Positions 9,619-17,448 of a stretch of DNA of 64,000 bases are shown here, piece after piece. Under the pieces are notes generated by a model, which had not been told where the DNA came from, searched no databases, and saw only the letters and a program-made list of their open reading frames with translations. Position numbers and translations under genes: made by a program. Numbering within the stretch: position 1 is the first letter of the stretch; every line of letters begins with the position of its first letter. Location of the stretch: positions 3,596,001 to 3,660,000 of the forward strand of contig NZ_JAUSZZ010000001.1 in assembly GCF_030818075.1 (NCBI RefSeq), read 5' to 3'. The stretch comes from Microbacterium proteolyticum. GTDB taxonomy: Bacteria > Actinomycetota > Actinomycetes > Actinomycetales > Microbacteriaceae.

Positions 9619-9665
9619 GGATGCCACGGCCCGGGCGCTCCGTGGAGCGCGGGGTCGTGGCATCC
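9619..9665. terminator. bidirectional GGATGCCACG / CGTGGCATCC terminator
   Basis: Outer ten-bp arms 9619-9628 and 9656-9665 enclose a second stem (GCGCTCC / GGAGCGC). It lies eight bases beyond the gabD stop and can serve both converging genes. Confidence 0.75.
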
Positions 9666-9672
9666 GGTGTCG

Positions 9673-11145
9673 TCAGGCGTAGGGGTTGGCCGTCAACGTG
9701 TACTTCGTCTGCAGGTACTCGTGGATGCCCTCGTCGCCGCCCTCGCGGCCGAGGCCCGACTGCTTCCAGCCGCCGAAGGGGGCCGCGGCGTTGGAGACGA
9801 CGCCGACGTTCAGGCCCATCATCCCGGTCTCGAGCTTGTCGATCATGCGCTGACCGCGGGCGAGCGATTCGGTGAAGACGTACGACACCAGGCCGTATTC
9901 GGTGTCGTTGGCGAGGCGCACGGCGTCGTCCTCGTCGTCGAACGGGATGATCGCAAGCACCGGTCCGAAGATCTCCTCCCGCAGGATGTCGCTGCCCGGC
10001 CGCACGTCCGACACCACCGTCGGCTCGAAGAACGTCCCCGGGCCCTCGACCGGCGACCCGCCGGTGGTGACCGTGGCGCCGCGCTCCACGGCATCCCCCA
10101 CGAGGGTCCTGGCCTTGTCGACCGCGCGGTCATCGATGAGGGGGCCGATCTGCACGCCCTCCTCGGTGCCGCGGCCGATCTTCATCGCCTGCACCCGCTC
10201 CGTGACGCGGCGCGTGAACTCCTCGACGACCGAGCGCTGCACGATGAAGCGGTTCGCCGCGGTGCAGGCCTGACCGATGTTGCGGAACTTCGCCAGCATC
10301 GCGCCCTCGACCGCCTTGTCGAGGTCGGCGTCGTCGAACACGACGAAGGGCGCGTTTCCGCCGAGCTCCATCGACGTGCGCAGGATGCCGGGAGCCGCCT
10401 GCTGCAGCAGCTTCACGCCGACGGGGGTTGAGCCGGTGAACGACAGCTTGCGCAGGCGCGGGTCGGAGATGATGCGCTCCGACACCGGTCCGGTGTTCGT
10501 GGTGGTGACGACGTTGACCACGCCCGCGGGCACGCCGGCATCCTGAAGGATCTGCGCGAAGAACAGCGTGGTGAGCGGGGTGAGCGTCGCGGGCTTGATG
10601 ACGACCGTGCAGCCGGCGGCGAGCGCCGGGGCGATCTTGCGGGTGGCCATGGCGAGGGGGAAGTTCCACGGCGTGATCAGGTAACAGGGGCCCACCGGAT
10701 GCTGCGTGACGATCATGCGGCCGGTGCCCTCGGGGTTCGCGCCGTAGCGGCCCTGGGTGTGCGCGGTGACCTCGCTGAACCAGCGCAGGAACTCCCCGCC
10801 GTACACGACCTCGCCGCGCGCCTCGGCGAGGGGCTTGCCCATCTCGAGCGTCATGAGCAGCGCGACGTCGTCCTTGCGCTCCTGCAGCAGGTCGAACGCG
10901 CGGCGGAGGATCTCGGCACGCTCCCGCGCCGGGGTCGCCGCCCACGACGGGAACGCCTCGGCCGCGGCATCCATCGCGGCGACGCCGTCGTCGACCGAGG
11001 CGTCGGCGATCTCGAGGAGCACGTCGCCGGTGGCGGGGTCGTTGACGGCGACCGTCTTGCCTCCGCTGGCCGAACGCCACTCGCCGTTGATCAGCAGACC
11101 GGTGGGGACGGATGCCAGCAGCTCGCTCTCGCGCGGATCGGTCAT
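9673..11145 (-). CDS. gabD: NAD(P)-dependent succinate-semialdehyde dehydrogenase
   Basis: A 490-residue aldehyde dehydrogenase of the succinate-semialdehyde class, oxidising succinate semialdehyde to succinate in the cytosol. The catalytic glutamate is in [13 protein letters not shown] (near 259) and the nucleophilic cysteine in [12 protein letters not shown] (near 294). The N-terminal GLLINGEW and [10 protein letters not shown] segments are typical of GabD. ATG 11145 has GGAGGAACC just upstream. The open frame extends further up, but only through palindromic repeats. Succinate semialdehyde is the product expected of the HpaI aldolase encoded 12 kb away, so this enzyme plausibly finishes the homoprotocatechuate pathway. 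GABA breakdown is an alternative. Confidence 0.88.
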   Translation of the reverse strand: MTDPRESELLASVPTGLLINGEWRSASGGKTVAVNDPATGDVLLEIADASVDDGVAAMDAAAEAFPSWAATPARERAEILRRAFDLLQERKDDVALLMTLEMGKPLAEARGEVVYGGEFLRWFSEVTAHTQGRYGANPEGTGRMIVTQHPVGPCYLITPWNFPLAMATRKIAPALAAGCTVVIKPATLTPLTTLFFAQILQDAGVPAGVVNVVTTTNTGPVSERIISDPRLRKLSFTGSTPVGVKLLQQAAPGILRTSMELGGNAPFVVFDDADLDKAVEGAMLAKFRNIGQACTAANRFIVQRSVVEEFTRRVTERVQAMKIGRGTEEGVQIGPLIDDRAVDKARTLVGDAVERGATVTTGGSPVEGPGTFFEPTVVSDVRPGSDILREEIFGPVLAIIPFDDEDDAVRLANDTEYGLVSYVFTESLARGQRMIDKLETGMMGLNVGVVSNAAAPFGGWKQSGLGREGGDEGIHEYLQTKYTLTANPYA

Positions 11146-11374
11146 GGTTCCTCCTGGATCGGGGCGGGATTCCCGCCAATTCTCGTCAGCCCGCGACGCG
11201 GGGCCGATATACGTGACGTACAAAGTGGGCCGCGGTCTCGCCGTCGTGGACGAGGGAAGGTCGTGCAGGTGCGGTGGGCGGTGCGGCGGGGGGCGGTGCG
11301 CGTGGGCGATGCGGGGGCGGGCGGGCGGTGCGGGCGGTGCGGCGCGGGCGGCGCGGGCAGTCGCGCGGGGCCTT

Positions 11375-11743
11375 CGCATAAACACGATTGCTGCGCGGAA
11401 ACACTCCCACAGCGCGTTTATACGCACCGATCGTGTTTATGCGTGCGGCGCACCCGCCACCGCTGCAGACGGCACCGCCGCAGCCGGCGCGGCCGCCGCA
11501 GCCGGCGCCCTACGCATAAACACGATTGCTGCGCGGAAACAGTCCCACAGCGCGTTTATGCGCACCGATCGTGTTTATGCGTGCGGCGCACCCGCCACCG
11601 CCGCAGCCGACACCGACGCAACCGGCGCGGCCAGCACCGCCGCAGCCGGCGCGGCCGCCGCGGCCGGCGCCCTACGCATAAACACGATTGCTGCGCGGAA
11701 ACACTCCCACAGCGCGTTTATACGCACCGATCGTGTTTATGCA
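11375..11743. repeat. repeat family A: three 69-bp nested palindromes
   Basis: Copies lie at 11375-11443, 11513-11581 and 11675-11743, each exactly 69 bp. Outer arms are CGCATAAACACGAT and ATCGTGTTTATGCG. Inner arms resemble them (TGCGCGGAAACAC and GCGTTTATACGCA). Spacers are GCC/GCA-rich and partly repeated. The last copy overlaps the 3' end of the monooxygenase gene and supplies its TAA. The rest of 11146-11374 is GC-rich with no gene. Further copies are at 28787 and in 57344-58018. Confidence 0.9.
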
Positions 11744-13737
11744 TGCGGCGCACCCGCCACCGCCGCAGCCGACACCGACGCAACCGGCGCGGCCGCCGCA
11801 GCCTGAGCAGACGCATCCGCCGCAGCCCCCACCGCCCCAGCCCCCACCGGCGCGGCAGCGCCGACGCCCGACGCAGCGAGCGACACAGCCGCGGGGGTCA
11901 TCGCCGTCGCACGGCGCTCCAGCAGCGCCCCGGCGAGGAACCGCTCGAGCCCAGCCGGGTCGCCGAGCGGCAGCACGTGCGCGACGTACTGATCGGGCCG
12001 CACCACCACGACCGCACCCGCGGCGCCGATGCCGCGCTCGGCGAAGATGTCGGCGGTCGTCCACGCCGAGGGCGCTGCGGCGAAGACCTTCTCGAGGTCG
12101 GTCAGACCGAGCGGCCCCGACCGCGGCCGGAACAGCGCCGGTACCTCGGCGACGTCCTCCCACCGGCCGGGGAAGATGGCCTTCACATCGAACACCGCGT
12201 CGAGGTCGGCTCCCTCAGGCGTGAATCGCTCGACGATCCGGTGCGCCTCCGCCGCCCAGGCCGCCAGCGCGGAGCCCGCGGCATCCGCGAAGGCATAGAT
12301 CCGCCACCGCCCGTCGGCCTTCGCGTGATGCCCGAGGTGCACGGCGTTGCCGTCGCACACGCGCACGACCTCGACGCTCTGGAAGCGCTTGCCCACGGGG
12401 AATCCGGATGCCGATTCCGCCGCCGCGTCCGCCGCGACGAGCGGCGACGGGGCGTAGCGCGTGCCGAAGCCGGAGGGGAACTCGGCGGTGGCGAGGTAGT
12501 AGGTCGCGAGCTCATCGGGATCGGTGATCTCACCGGGCTTGCGCGCCATCAGCGACGACCACTCGCGGTCGAAGTCGATCAGCTGCTGGGCGACGGGGCG
12601 TCGCTCGGAATCGTACGTGCGCAGGAGCTCGGCGGGGGCGAGGCCGGTGAGCACGTGCCCGAGCTTCCAGCCGAGGTTGAAGCCGTCCTGTATCGACACG
12701 TTCATGCCCTGCCCGGCCTTGGCGCTGTGCGTGTGGCAGGCGTCTCCGGTGAGGAAGACGCGGGGGTCGTCGAGGTCGTCGACGAACTGATCGGTCACCC
12801 GGTGGCCCACCTCGTACACGCTGTGCCAGACGACCTGCCTCACGTCGATCGTGTAGGGGTGCAGGATCGCGTTCGCCCGGGCGATCACCTCCTCGATCGG
12901 CGTCTGGCGCACGCGGTGGTCGTCGTCCTCCGCGACCTCGCCGAGGTCGATGTACATGCGGCTGAGATACCCGCCCTCGCGCGGGATGTGCAGGATGTTG
13001 CCGGCCACGGCGTTGATCGCGCACTTGATGCGCCAGTCGGGGAAGTCCGTCTCGACGAGCACGTCCATCACGCCCCAGGCGTGGCGGGCGGCGACGCCGA
13101 CGTGCGTGCGGCCGATCGCCTGGCGCACGCCGCTGCGCGCGCCGTCGCAGCCGACGACGTACCGTGCGCGGATGGTCCGCTCTCCCGTCGCCGCGCGCAC
13201 GCGCACCTCGACGGCGTCGACACCCACGGCGAGGCCGAGGAACTCGACGCCGTAATCGGGAGTGATGCGCGCGGGGCCGTTCGCGGCGGCCTCGGCGAAG
13301 TAGTCGAGCACCCGCGCCTGGTTGACGATGAGGTGCGGGTACTCGCTGATCTTGTACGCGTAATCCTCGGTGCGCGAGTGGCGCACGATGCGATCCGGAT
13401 TCTCGGGGTCGGGGGCCCAGAAGTTCATCCAGCCGATGTTGTACGCCTCGGCGGTGATGCGGTCGGCGAAGCCGAAGGCCTCGAAGGTCTCGACACTGCG
13501 GGGTTGGATGCCGTCGGCTTGGCCGACGGCGAGGCGCCCGTCGCGCTTCTCGATGATGCGGGTGGTGAGCTGCGGGAACTGCGACAGCTGCGCGGCGAGC
13601 AGCATGCCCGCGGGGCCCGAGCCGACGATGAGCACGTCGACCTCGTCCGGGAGCTCCGCCGGCCTGTCGATACCGGTGCCGGCCGCGTTCTGCACGCGGG
13701 GGTCGCCCGAGACGTAGCCGTGGTGGTGGAACTGCAT
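11737..13737 (-). CDS. FAD-dependent aromatic monooxygenase (phenol 2-monooxygenase-like)
   Basis: A single-component flavoprotein hydroxylase of about 666 residues that should use NADPH and O2 to hydroxylate a phenolic ring. The FAD dinucleotide motif is VLIVGSGPAGMLLAAQL (about residue 34). The DG motif is VVGCDGARSGVRQAIG. The FAD ribityl motif is FLTGDACHTHSAKAGQGMN. A thioredoxin-like C-terminal domain ends near LERFLAGALLE, as in phenol 2-monooxygenase. The last 50 residues are almost only Ala, Val, Gly and Ser, and the stop TAA lies in a family A palindrome. ATG 13737 follows CAGGAGAAACG. It is divergent from an IclR regulator and may make a catechol such as homoprotocatechuate for HpaD. 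The substrate is inference. Confidence 0.85.
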   Translation of the reverse strand: MQFHHHGYVSGDPRVQNAAGTGIDRPAELPDEVDVLIVGSGPAGMLLAAQLSQFPQLTTRIIEKRDGRLAVGQADGIQPRSVETFEAFGFADRITAEAYNIGWMNFWAPDPENPDRIVRHSRTEDYAYKISEYPHLIVNQARVLDYFAEAAANGPARITPDYGVEFLGLAVGVDAVEVRVRAATGERTIRARYVVGCDGARSGVRQAIGRTHVGVAARHAWGVMDVLVETDFPDWRIKCAINAVAGNILHIPREGGYLSRMYIDLGEVAEDDDHRVRQTPIEEVIARANAILHPYTIDVRQVVWHSVYEVGHRVTDQFVDDLDDPRVFLTGDACHTHSAKAGQGMNVSIQDGFNLGWKLGHVLTGLAPAELLRTYDSERRPVAQQLIDFDREWSSLMARKPGEITDPDELATYYLATAEFPSGFGTRYAPSPLVAADAAAESASGFPVGKRFQSVEVVRVCDGNAVHLGHHAKADGRWRIYAFADAAGSALAAWAAEAHRIVERFTPEGADLDAVFDVKAIFPGRWEDVAEVPALFRPRSGPLGLTDLEKVFAAAPSAWTTADIFAERGIGAAGAVVVVRPDQYVAHVLPLGDPAGLERFLAGALLERRATAMTPAAVSLAASGVGAAAPVGAGAVGAAADASAQAAAAAPVASVSAAAVAGAPHA

Positions 13738-13782
13738 CGTTTCTCCTGACGTCGATGTCGGGGTTGCCTCGTCGCGGCGCAT

Positions 13783-13817
13783 GTTCTATATTCGAACGCG
13801 ACGTTCAGCTATCGAAC
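13783..13817. promoter_or_regulatory. two GTTC-N7-GAAC operators in the divergent promoter
   Basis: GTTCTATATTCGAAC (13783-13797) and GTTCAGCTATCGAAC (13803-13817) share the form GTTC-N7-GAAC and are exactly 20 bp apart, two helical turns. They lie between the divergent monooxygenase and iclR-type genes and are probable sites for the IclR protein. TATATT inside the first could be a -10 box for the regulator. Confidence 0.7.
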
Positions 13818-13834
13818 GAGAGGCTAGCCGCCCC

Positions 13835-14539
13835 ATGCCCCCACGGCAAGATGCGCCGCCCGCTTCTCAGACGTTGAGCCGTGGCATCCGTCTGCTCGAA
13901 GAGCTCGCCGACGCCCGCACGCCGCTGACGATCGACGACCTCGCCGCTCGCGTGGAGCTGCATCGCTCGGTGGTCTATCGATTGCTGCGCACCCTCGAAG
14001 ACCACGGGCTCGTGACGAGGGATGCCGCGGGCGCCGTGCGCCTGGGAACGGGCCTGGCCGCACTAGCCGCGGGCGTGGCCGCCGACCTGCAGGCCGAGGC
14101 GCTGCCCGAACTCACGGTCGCGGCGAACGAGCTCGGGATGACGTGCTTCCTCGTCGTGCTCGACCACGACGAGTGCGTGACACTCGCCAGCGTCGAACCG
14201 CGGCACGCGGTGACCGCGGTGGCACAGCGGCCGGGGGCGCGGCATCCGGTGACCCGGGGAGCCCCCGGACGCGCGATCCTCGCCCAGCTCCCGCCGCGGC
14301 GCTGGCCCGACGACGTCGACGCCCGTCTCGCCGCCGAGGTCGCGGATGCCGCGGAGCGCGGGTGGGCGATCAGCCACGACGAGGTGGTGCCATCGCTGCG
14401 CGCGGTGGCGGTGCCGCTGGCCGTGCAGGGGCGCGAGCCCGCGGCGATCGCGGCGGTCCACGTTGCGGCGGACGCCGACGACGCCGCGATCGCCGCCCGC
14501 CTGACGGCCGCCGCGGCGGCGATCCGCCAGGCGCTCTGA
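13835..14539 (+). CDS. IclR-family transcriptional regulator
   Basis: A 234-residue one-component regulator. The winged helix-turn-helix fills about residues 10-70 (SRGIRLLEELADARTPLTID, then VYRLLRTLEDHGLV). The rest is the IclR ligand-binding domain, with the typical late motif GRAILAQLPP and SHDEVVPSLRAVAVPL. ATG 13835 is chosen because the upstream in-frame ATG at 13781 lies inside the operator region. GAGAGG is 11 bases upstream. IclR proteins beside aromatic monooxygenases usually respond to the substrate or a ring-cleavage intermediate, so control of the neighbouring flavoprotein gene is likely. Confidence 0.9.
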   Translation: MPPRQDAPPASQTLSRGIRLLEELADARTPLTIDDLAARVELHRSVVYRLLRTLEDHGLVTRDAAGAVRLGTGLAALAAGVAADLQAEALPELTVAANELGMTCFLVVLDHDECVTLASVEPRHAVTAVAQRPGARHPVTRGAPGRAILAQLPPRRWPDDVDARLAAEVADAAERGWAISHDEVVPSLRAVAVPLAVQGREPAAIAAVHVAADADDAAIAARLTAAAAAIRQAL

Positions 14540-14562
14540 CGCACGAGACTCCCGCCTCATCG

Positions 14563-14628
14563 CGCGTGAGGGGTCGCTTTTCGTCGCCTGGCGCGCCTCC
14601 GAAGCGACAGAAAATGACCCCTCACGCG
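14563..14628. repeat. repeat family D, copy 1: 66-bp imperfect palindrome
   Basis: Arms CGCGTGAGGGGTCGCTTTTC and, reversed, CGCGTGAGGGGTCATTTTCT match except at paired interior positions. The dyad follows the IclR gene by 23 bases and may terminate it. A related copy is at 22873-22937. The remaining bases to 14800 hold only the region before the ThDP-enzyme gene; no clear promoter was found. Confidence 0.8.
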
Positions 14629-14800
14629 AGGCGCGCGCGGGCTCGGGCGGGGAGCGGTTGCTCGGGGAGGAGCGGGCCCTATACTCGATCCCGTCAGGCG
14701 CACGAGGTCGCGCGTCGCTGCTCGAAAAAAGGGCACGTAGCGGGCATCCGCGAGACACATACGGCATCCATTCCGTTCGTCTCGAAAGGCTTCCTTCGTC

Positions 14801-16459
14801 ATGCCCACTGTCTCCGCGCACGTCGCGCACACCCTCGCCCGCCATATCGACACCGTCTTCGGGGTCATGGGCAACGGCAACGCCTACTTCCTCGACGCGC
14901 TCGGCCGCGACACCGACTCGGGCTTCGTCGCCGTGCGGCACGAGGCCGCGGGAGTCGTCGCCGCCGACGCGCACTACCGCGCCTCGGGGCGCATCGCCGC
15001 CGCCACCGCCACCTACGGCGCCGGCTTCACGAACACGCTGACCGCTCTCGCCGAAGCCGTGCAGGCGCGGACGCCCCTCGTGCTCATCGTCGGCGACGAG
15101 CCCACCTCGGGCCCGCGGCCGTGGGGCGTCGACCAAATCGCGCTCGCTTCGGCGGTCGGCGCCCGCACCTACACGGTGGGTCATCGGGACGCCGCCGCCA
15201 CGATCGTCATCGCGATCGAGCACGCCCTCACCTATCGCCTGCCGGTGGTCCTCGGCATCCCGTACGACGTGGCGACTCGCGAGGCGGGTCCGATCCCGGA
15301 TGCCACGGCCCCCGGCGCCGAACCCGAGGTGACGCCCGAGCACCCGCCGCTCGACGCGTACGCCGACGGCGTGATCGAGCAGATCGTCGACGCACTGGCG
15401 GGAGCGGCGCGTCCCGTGCTGCTCGGCGGACGCGGCGCGTGGCTGGCCGGGGCGGGGTCAGCACTCGACCACCTCGCCGCGACGACCGGGTCCCTCACCA
15501 CCACGAGCGCCCTCGGACGGGGCCTCTTCTCCGACCCCGCGCGCGACCTCGGCGTCGCCGGGGGCTTCGGCGCCCCCGGCGCGATGCAGCTGGTCCGCGA
15601 GGCGGACGTCGCCGTAATCTTCGGCGCCGGCCTCAACCAGTTCACGATGCGCTTCGGCGAGCTCTTCGCCCCCGGTACGCGCCTGTTCCAGGTCGACCTC
15701 GCACCGACCGCGACGCACGCGCATGTCGGCGGATACGTGCGGGGGGATGCCGCCGACATCGCGACCGAGATCACGCGACGTCTCCGCGAGCGCGGTGCCA
15801 CCCCCTCGACCTGGGGCCGGGGTCTCGACCTCGCCGCGGCGCGTCGCCAGCCCGAGGGTCAGGGGCAGGGCCCGGACGGTCGCCTCGACCCGCGCACCGC
15901 CGCCGCCTGCCTCGCGGAGCTGCTGCCCGAGGACCGCGTCGTCGTCTCCGACGGTGGGCACTTCCTCGGCTGGTCGAACATGTACTGGCCGGTAGCATCC
16001 CCCGACCGCATGATCATGGTCGGGACGGCGTATCAGTCGATCGGCCTGGGCTTCCCCAGCGTTGCGGGCGCGGCCGTCGCCCGTCCCGAGTCGACGATCG
16101 TGCTGACCACCGGCGACGGCGGGGGGCTGATGGCCCTGGCCGACCTCGAGACGGCGATCCGCGTCGCCCGAGGGCGCGGCATCGCCGTCGTCTGGAACGA
16201 CGCGCAGTACGGCGCGGAGGTCCTCAACTACGGCGTGAAGGGCCTGCACCCCGACCCCATGCTCATCCCGCAGGTCGACTTCGCCGCCGTCGCGCGCGGG
16301 TTCGGCGCCGAGGGCGTGGTGGTCGAGTCGGTCGACGACCTCGAGGCCGTGGCATCCTGGACCTCCCGTTCCGTCGAAGACCGCGGCTTCCTCCTGCTCG
16401 ACCTGCGGGTGAGCGCAGCGATCGTGGCCCCCTACTGGGAGGAGATTGCGGCGCGGTGA
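14801..16459 (+). CDS. thiamine-diphosphate-dependent decarboxylase/synthase
   Basis: A 552-residue ThDP enzyme of the acetolactate synthase / benzoylformate decarboxylase family. The N-terminal PYR domain has the catalytic glutamate in FVAVRHEAAGVVAADAHYR (near residue 48). The middle domain is at about 190-320. The C-terminal PP domain has the Mg-ThDP motif beginning GDGGGLMALADLE and ending WNDAQYG. As part of an aromatic-acid cluster it could decarboxylate a 2-oxo acid such as an arylpyruvate or benzoylformate to the aldehyde, but the sequence does not fix the substrate. ATG 14801 is used, 7-8 bases after AAAGGC. The FAH-RraA gene follows on the same strand beyond an acetyltransferase. 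Confidence 0.85.
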   Translation: MPTVSAHVAHTLARHIDTVFGVMGNGNAYFLDALGRDTDSGFVAVRHEAAGVVAADAHYRASGRIAAATATYGAGFTNTLTALAEAVQARTPLVLIVGDEPTSGPRPWGVDQIALASAVGARTYTVGHRDAAATIVIAIEHALTYRLPVVLGIPYDVATREAGPIPDATAPGAEPEVTPEHPPLDAYADGVIEQIVDALAGAARPVLLGGRGAWLAGAGSALDHLAATTGSLTTTSALGRGLFSDPARDLGVAGGFGAPGAMQLVREADVAVIFGAGLNQFTMRFGELFAPGTRLFQVDLAPTATHAHVGGYVRGDAADIATEITRRLRERGATPSTWGRGLDLAAARRQPEGQGQGPDGRLDPRTAAACLAELLPEDRVVVSDGGHFLGWSNMYWPVASPDRMIMVGTAYQSIGLGFPSVAGAAVARPESTIVLTTGDGGGLMALADLETAIRVARGRGIAVVWNDAQYGAEVLNYGVKGLHPDPMLIPQVDFAAVARGFGAEGVVVESVDDLEAVASWTSRSVEDRGFLLLDLRVSAAIVAPYWEEIAAR

Positions 16460-16495
16460 GGACCCCGCAGTGATCTGGCCCGACCGGCGGCGCGC

Positions 16496-16501
16496 TAATC
16501 T
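16496..16501 (+). promoter_or_regulatory. -10 box, leaderless promoter
   Basis: TAATCT is followed by seven bases and then GTG at 16509, the same arrangement as at 502-515. Confidence 0.55.
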
Positions 16502-16508
16502 TCGGGAC

Positions 16509-16949
16509 GTGCTGTTCTCGCTCACGCCCCCGACCGCCGCCGAGTTCGCGACCCTGTACGCCGAGACCGGCTGGGGCGAGTGGCCCGCCGAGACCTTCGA
16601 GCGCGCCCTCGCCGGCAGCTGGGTCGTCTGCGTCGCGCGCGACGACGATGGCCGCCTCGTCGGCATCGGCCGCCTCATCAGCGATGGCGCCCTGCACGCC
16701 TTCGTGACCGAGATGATCGTGTCGGAGCGCGCCCGGGGCGGCGGGATCGGTGCCGAGATCGTACGCCGTCTCGTCGAGGAGGCGCACCGCCTCGGCGTGA
16801 GCGACGTCCAGCTGTTCGCCGCCCGCGGCCGCACGGCGTTCTACGAGCGCAACGGCTTCGTGCGGCGGCCGGAGGATGCGCCGGGGATGCAGTTCGCCGA
16901 CGCCCCGCACGGGAGCGGCGCGGGCGGGCCGGGCGGGCCGAACCCCTGA
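16509..16949 (+). CDS. GNAT-family N-acetyltransferase
   Basis: A 146-residue acetyl-CoA-dependent acyltransferase. The acetyl-CoA pyrophosphate loop is RGGGIGAEIVRRL (about residues 77-89), after strand 4 (AFVTEMIVSERA). The C-terminal strand with LFAARGRTAFYERNGF is typical of the fold. GTG 16509 is preferred over an upstream start because it follows a TAATCT -10 box by seven bases. Its last residues are Gly/Pro-rich. The acceptor is unknown and it need not belong to the aromatic pathway. Confidence 0.85.
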   Translation: MLFSLTPPTAAEFATLYAETGWGEWPAETFERALAGSWVVCVARDDDGRLVGIGRLISDGALHAFVTEMIVSERARGGGIGAEIVRRLVEEAHRLGVSDVQLFAARGRTAFYERNGFVRRPEDAPGMQFADAPHGSGAGGPGGPNP

Positions 16950-17005
16950 ACGATCGTCTCTCACGGCGCGACACAGCGGCATCCGGCACCTGACGCGACG
17001 AAAAG

Positions 17006-17289
17006 TCAGGAGTTCGGTTCGCGCAGAGCGAGCCGACCGGGACGGGGCGAGCAGGCCACGCGCAGGGCGAGCAGGCCACGCGCAGGGCGAGCCGCACGGG
17101 TGCAGGGCGAGCCGCACGGGAGCAGGGCGAGCCGCCCGGATGCAGGGCGAGCCGCACGGGAGCAGGGCGAGCCGAGCGCGCACAGGGCGAGCCGCATAGC
17201 TGCAGGGCGAGCCGACCGCGCGCAGGGCGAGCCGACCGCGCAGCCCGAACATCGGGCGGGCCGGAACTCCGGCGAGCCGAACTCCTGAG
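17006..17289. repeat. 20-bp tandem array bounded by inverted repeats
   Basis: Ten copies of a 20-bp unit around GCAGGGCGAGCCGCACGGG run from about 17044 to 17243. They are bracketed by TCAGGAGTTCGGTTCGCGC (17006-17024) and its near complement GCGAGCCGAACTCCTGAG (17272-17289). A third GAGGAGTTCGGC word stands at 17346. No gene is visible in 16950-17448. The minus strand reads as low-complexity Ser-Pro-Cys-Ala strings. Confidence 0.85.
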
Positions 17290-17411
17290 CAACCGGTCGC
17301 AACGAGCCCTGGCTCATCTCAGACGTACGGATCGCGACGAAGGGTGAGGAGTTCGGCCCGCTCAGCTCGACCGCGCACCACCGACACCGAGTCTTGCGGC
17401 GCGTACACACG

Positions 17412-17423
17412 ATCATATACGAT
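17412..17423 (+). promoter_or_regulatory. palindromic operator ATC-N-TATA-N-GAT
   Basis: ATCATATACGAT is a twelve-base palindrome apart from the two N positions. It lies 26 bases before the FAH-RraA start, in the likely promoter, and is a candidate site for the GntR regulator encoded next in the operon. Confidence 0.5.
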
Positions 17424-17448
17424 TTCAGATACGACGCGAGGGAGCATC

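Noticed and set aside
10699..13749. 1016-codon plus-strand frame opposite gabD and the monooxygenase.
   Set aside because: It spans two real genes and a repeat cluster on the other strand and shows no domain.
17041..17245. 20-bp direct repeats as a possible CRISPR or iteron origin.
   Set aside because: There are no unique spacers and no replication gene nearby. It is a simple tandem array.
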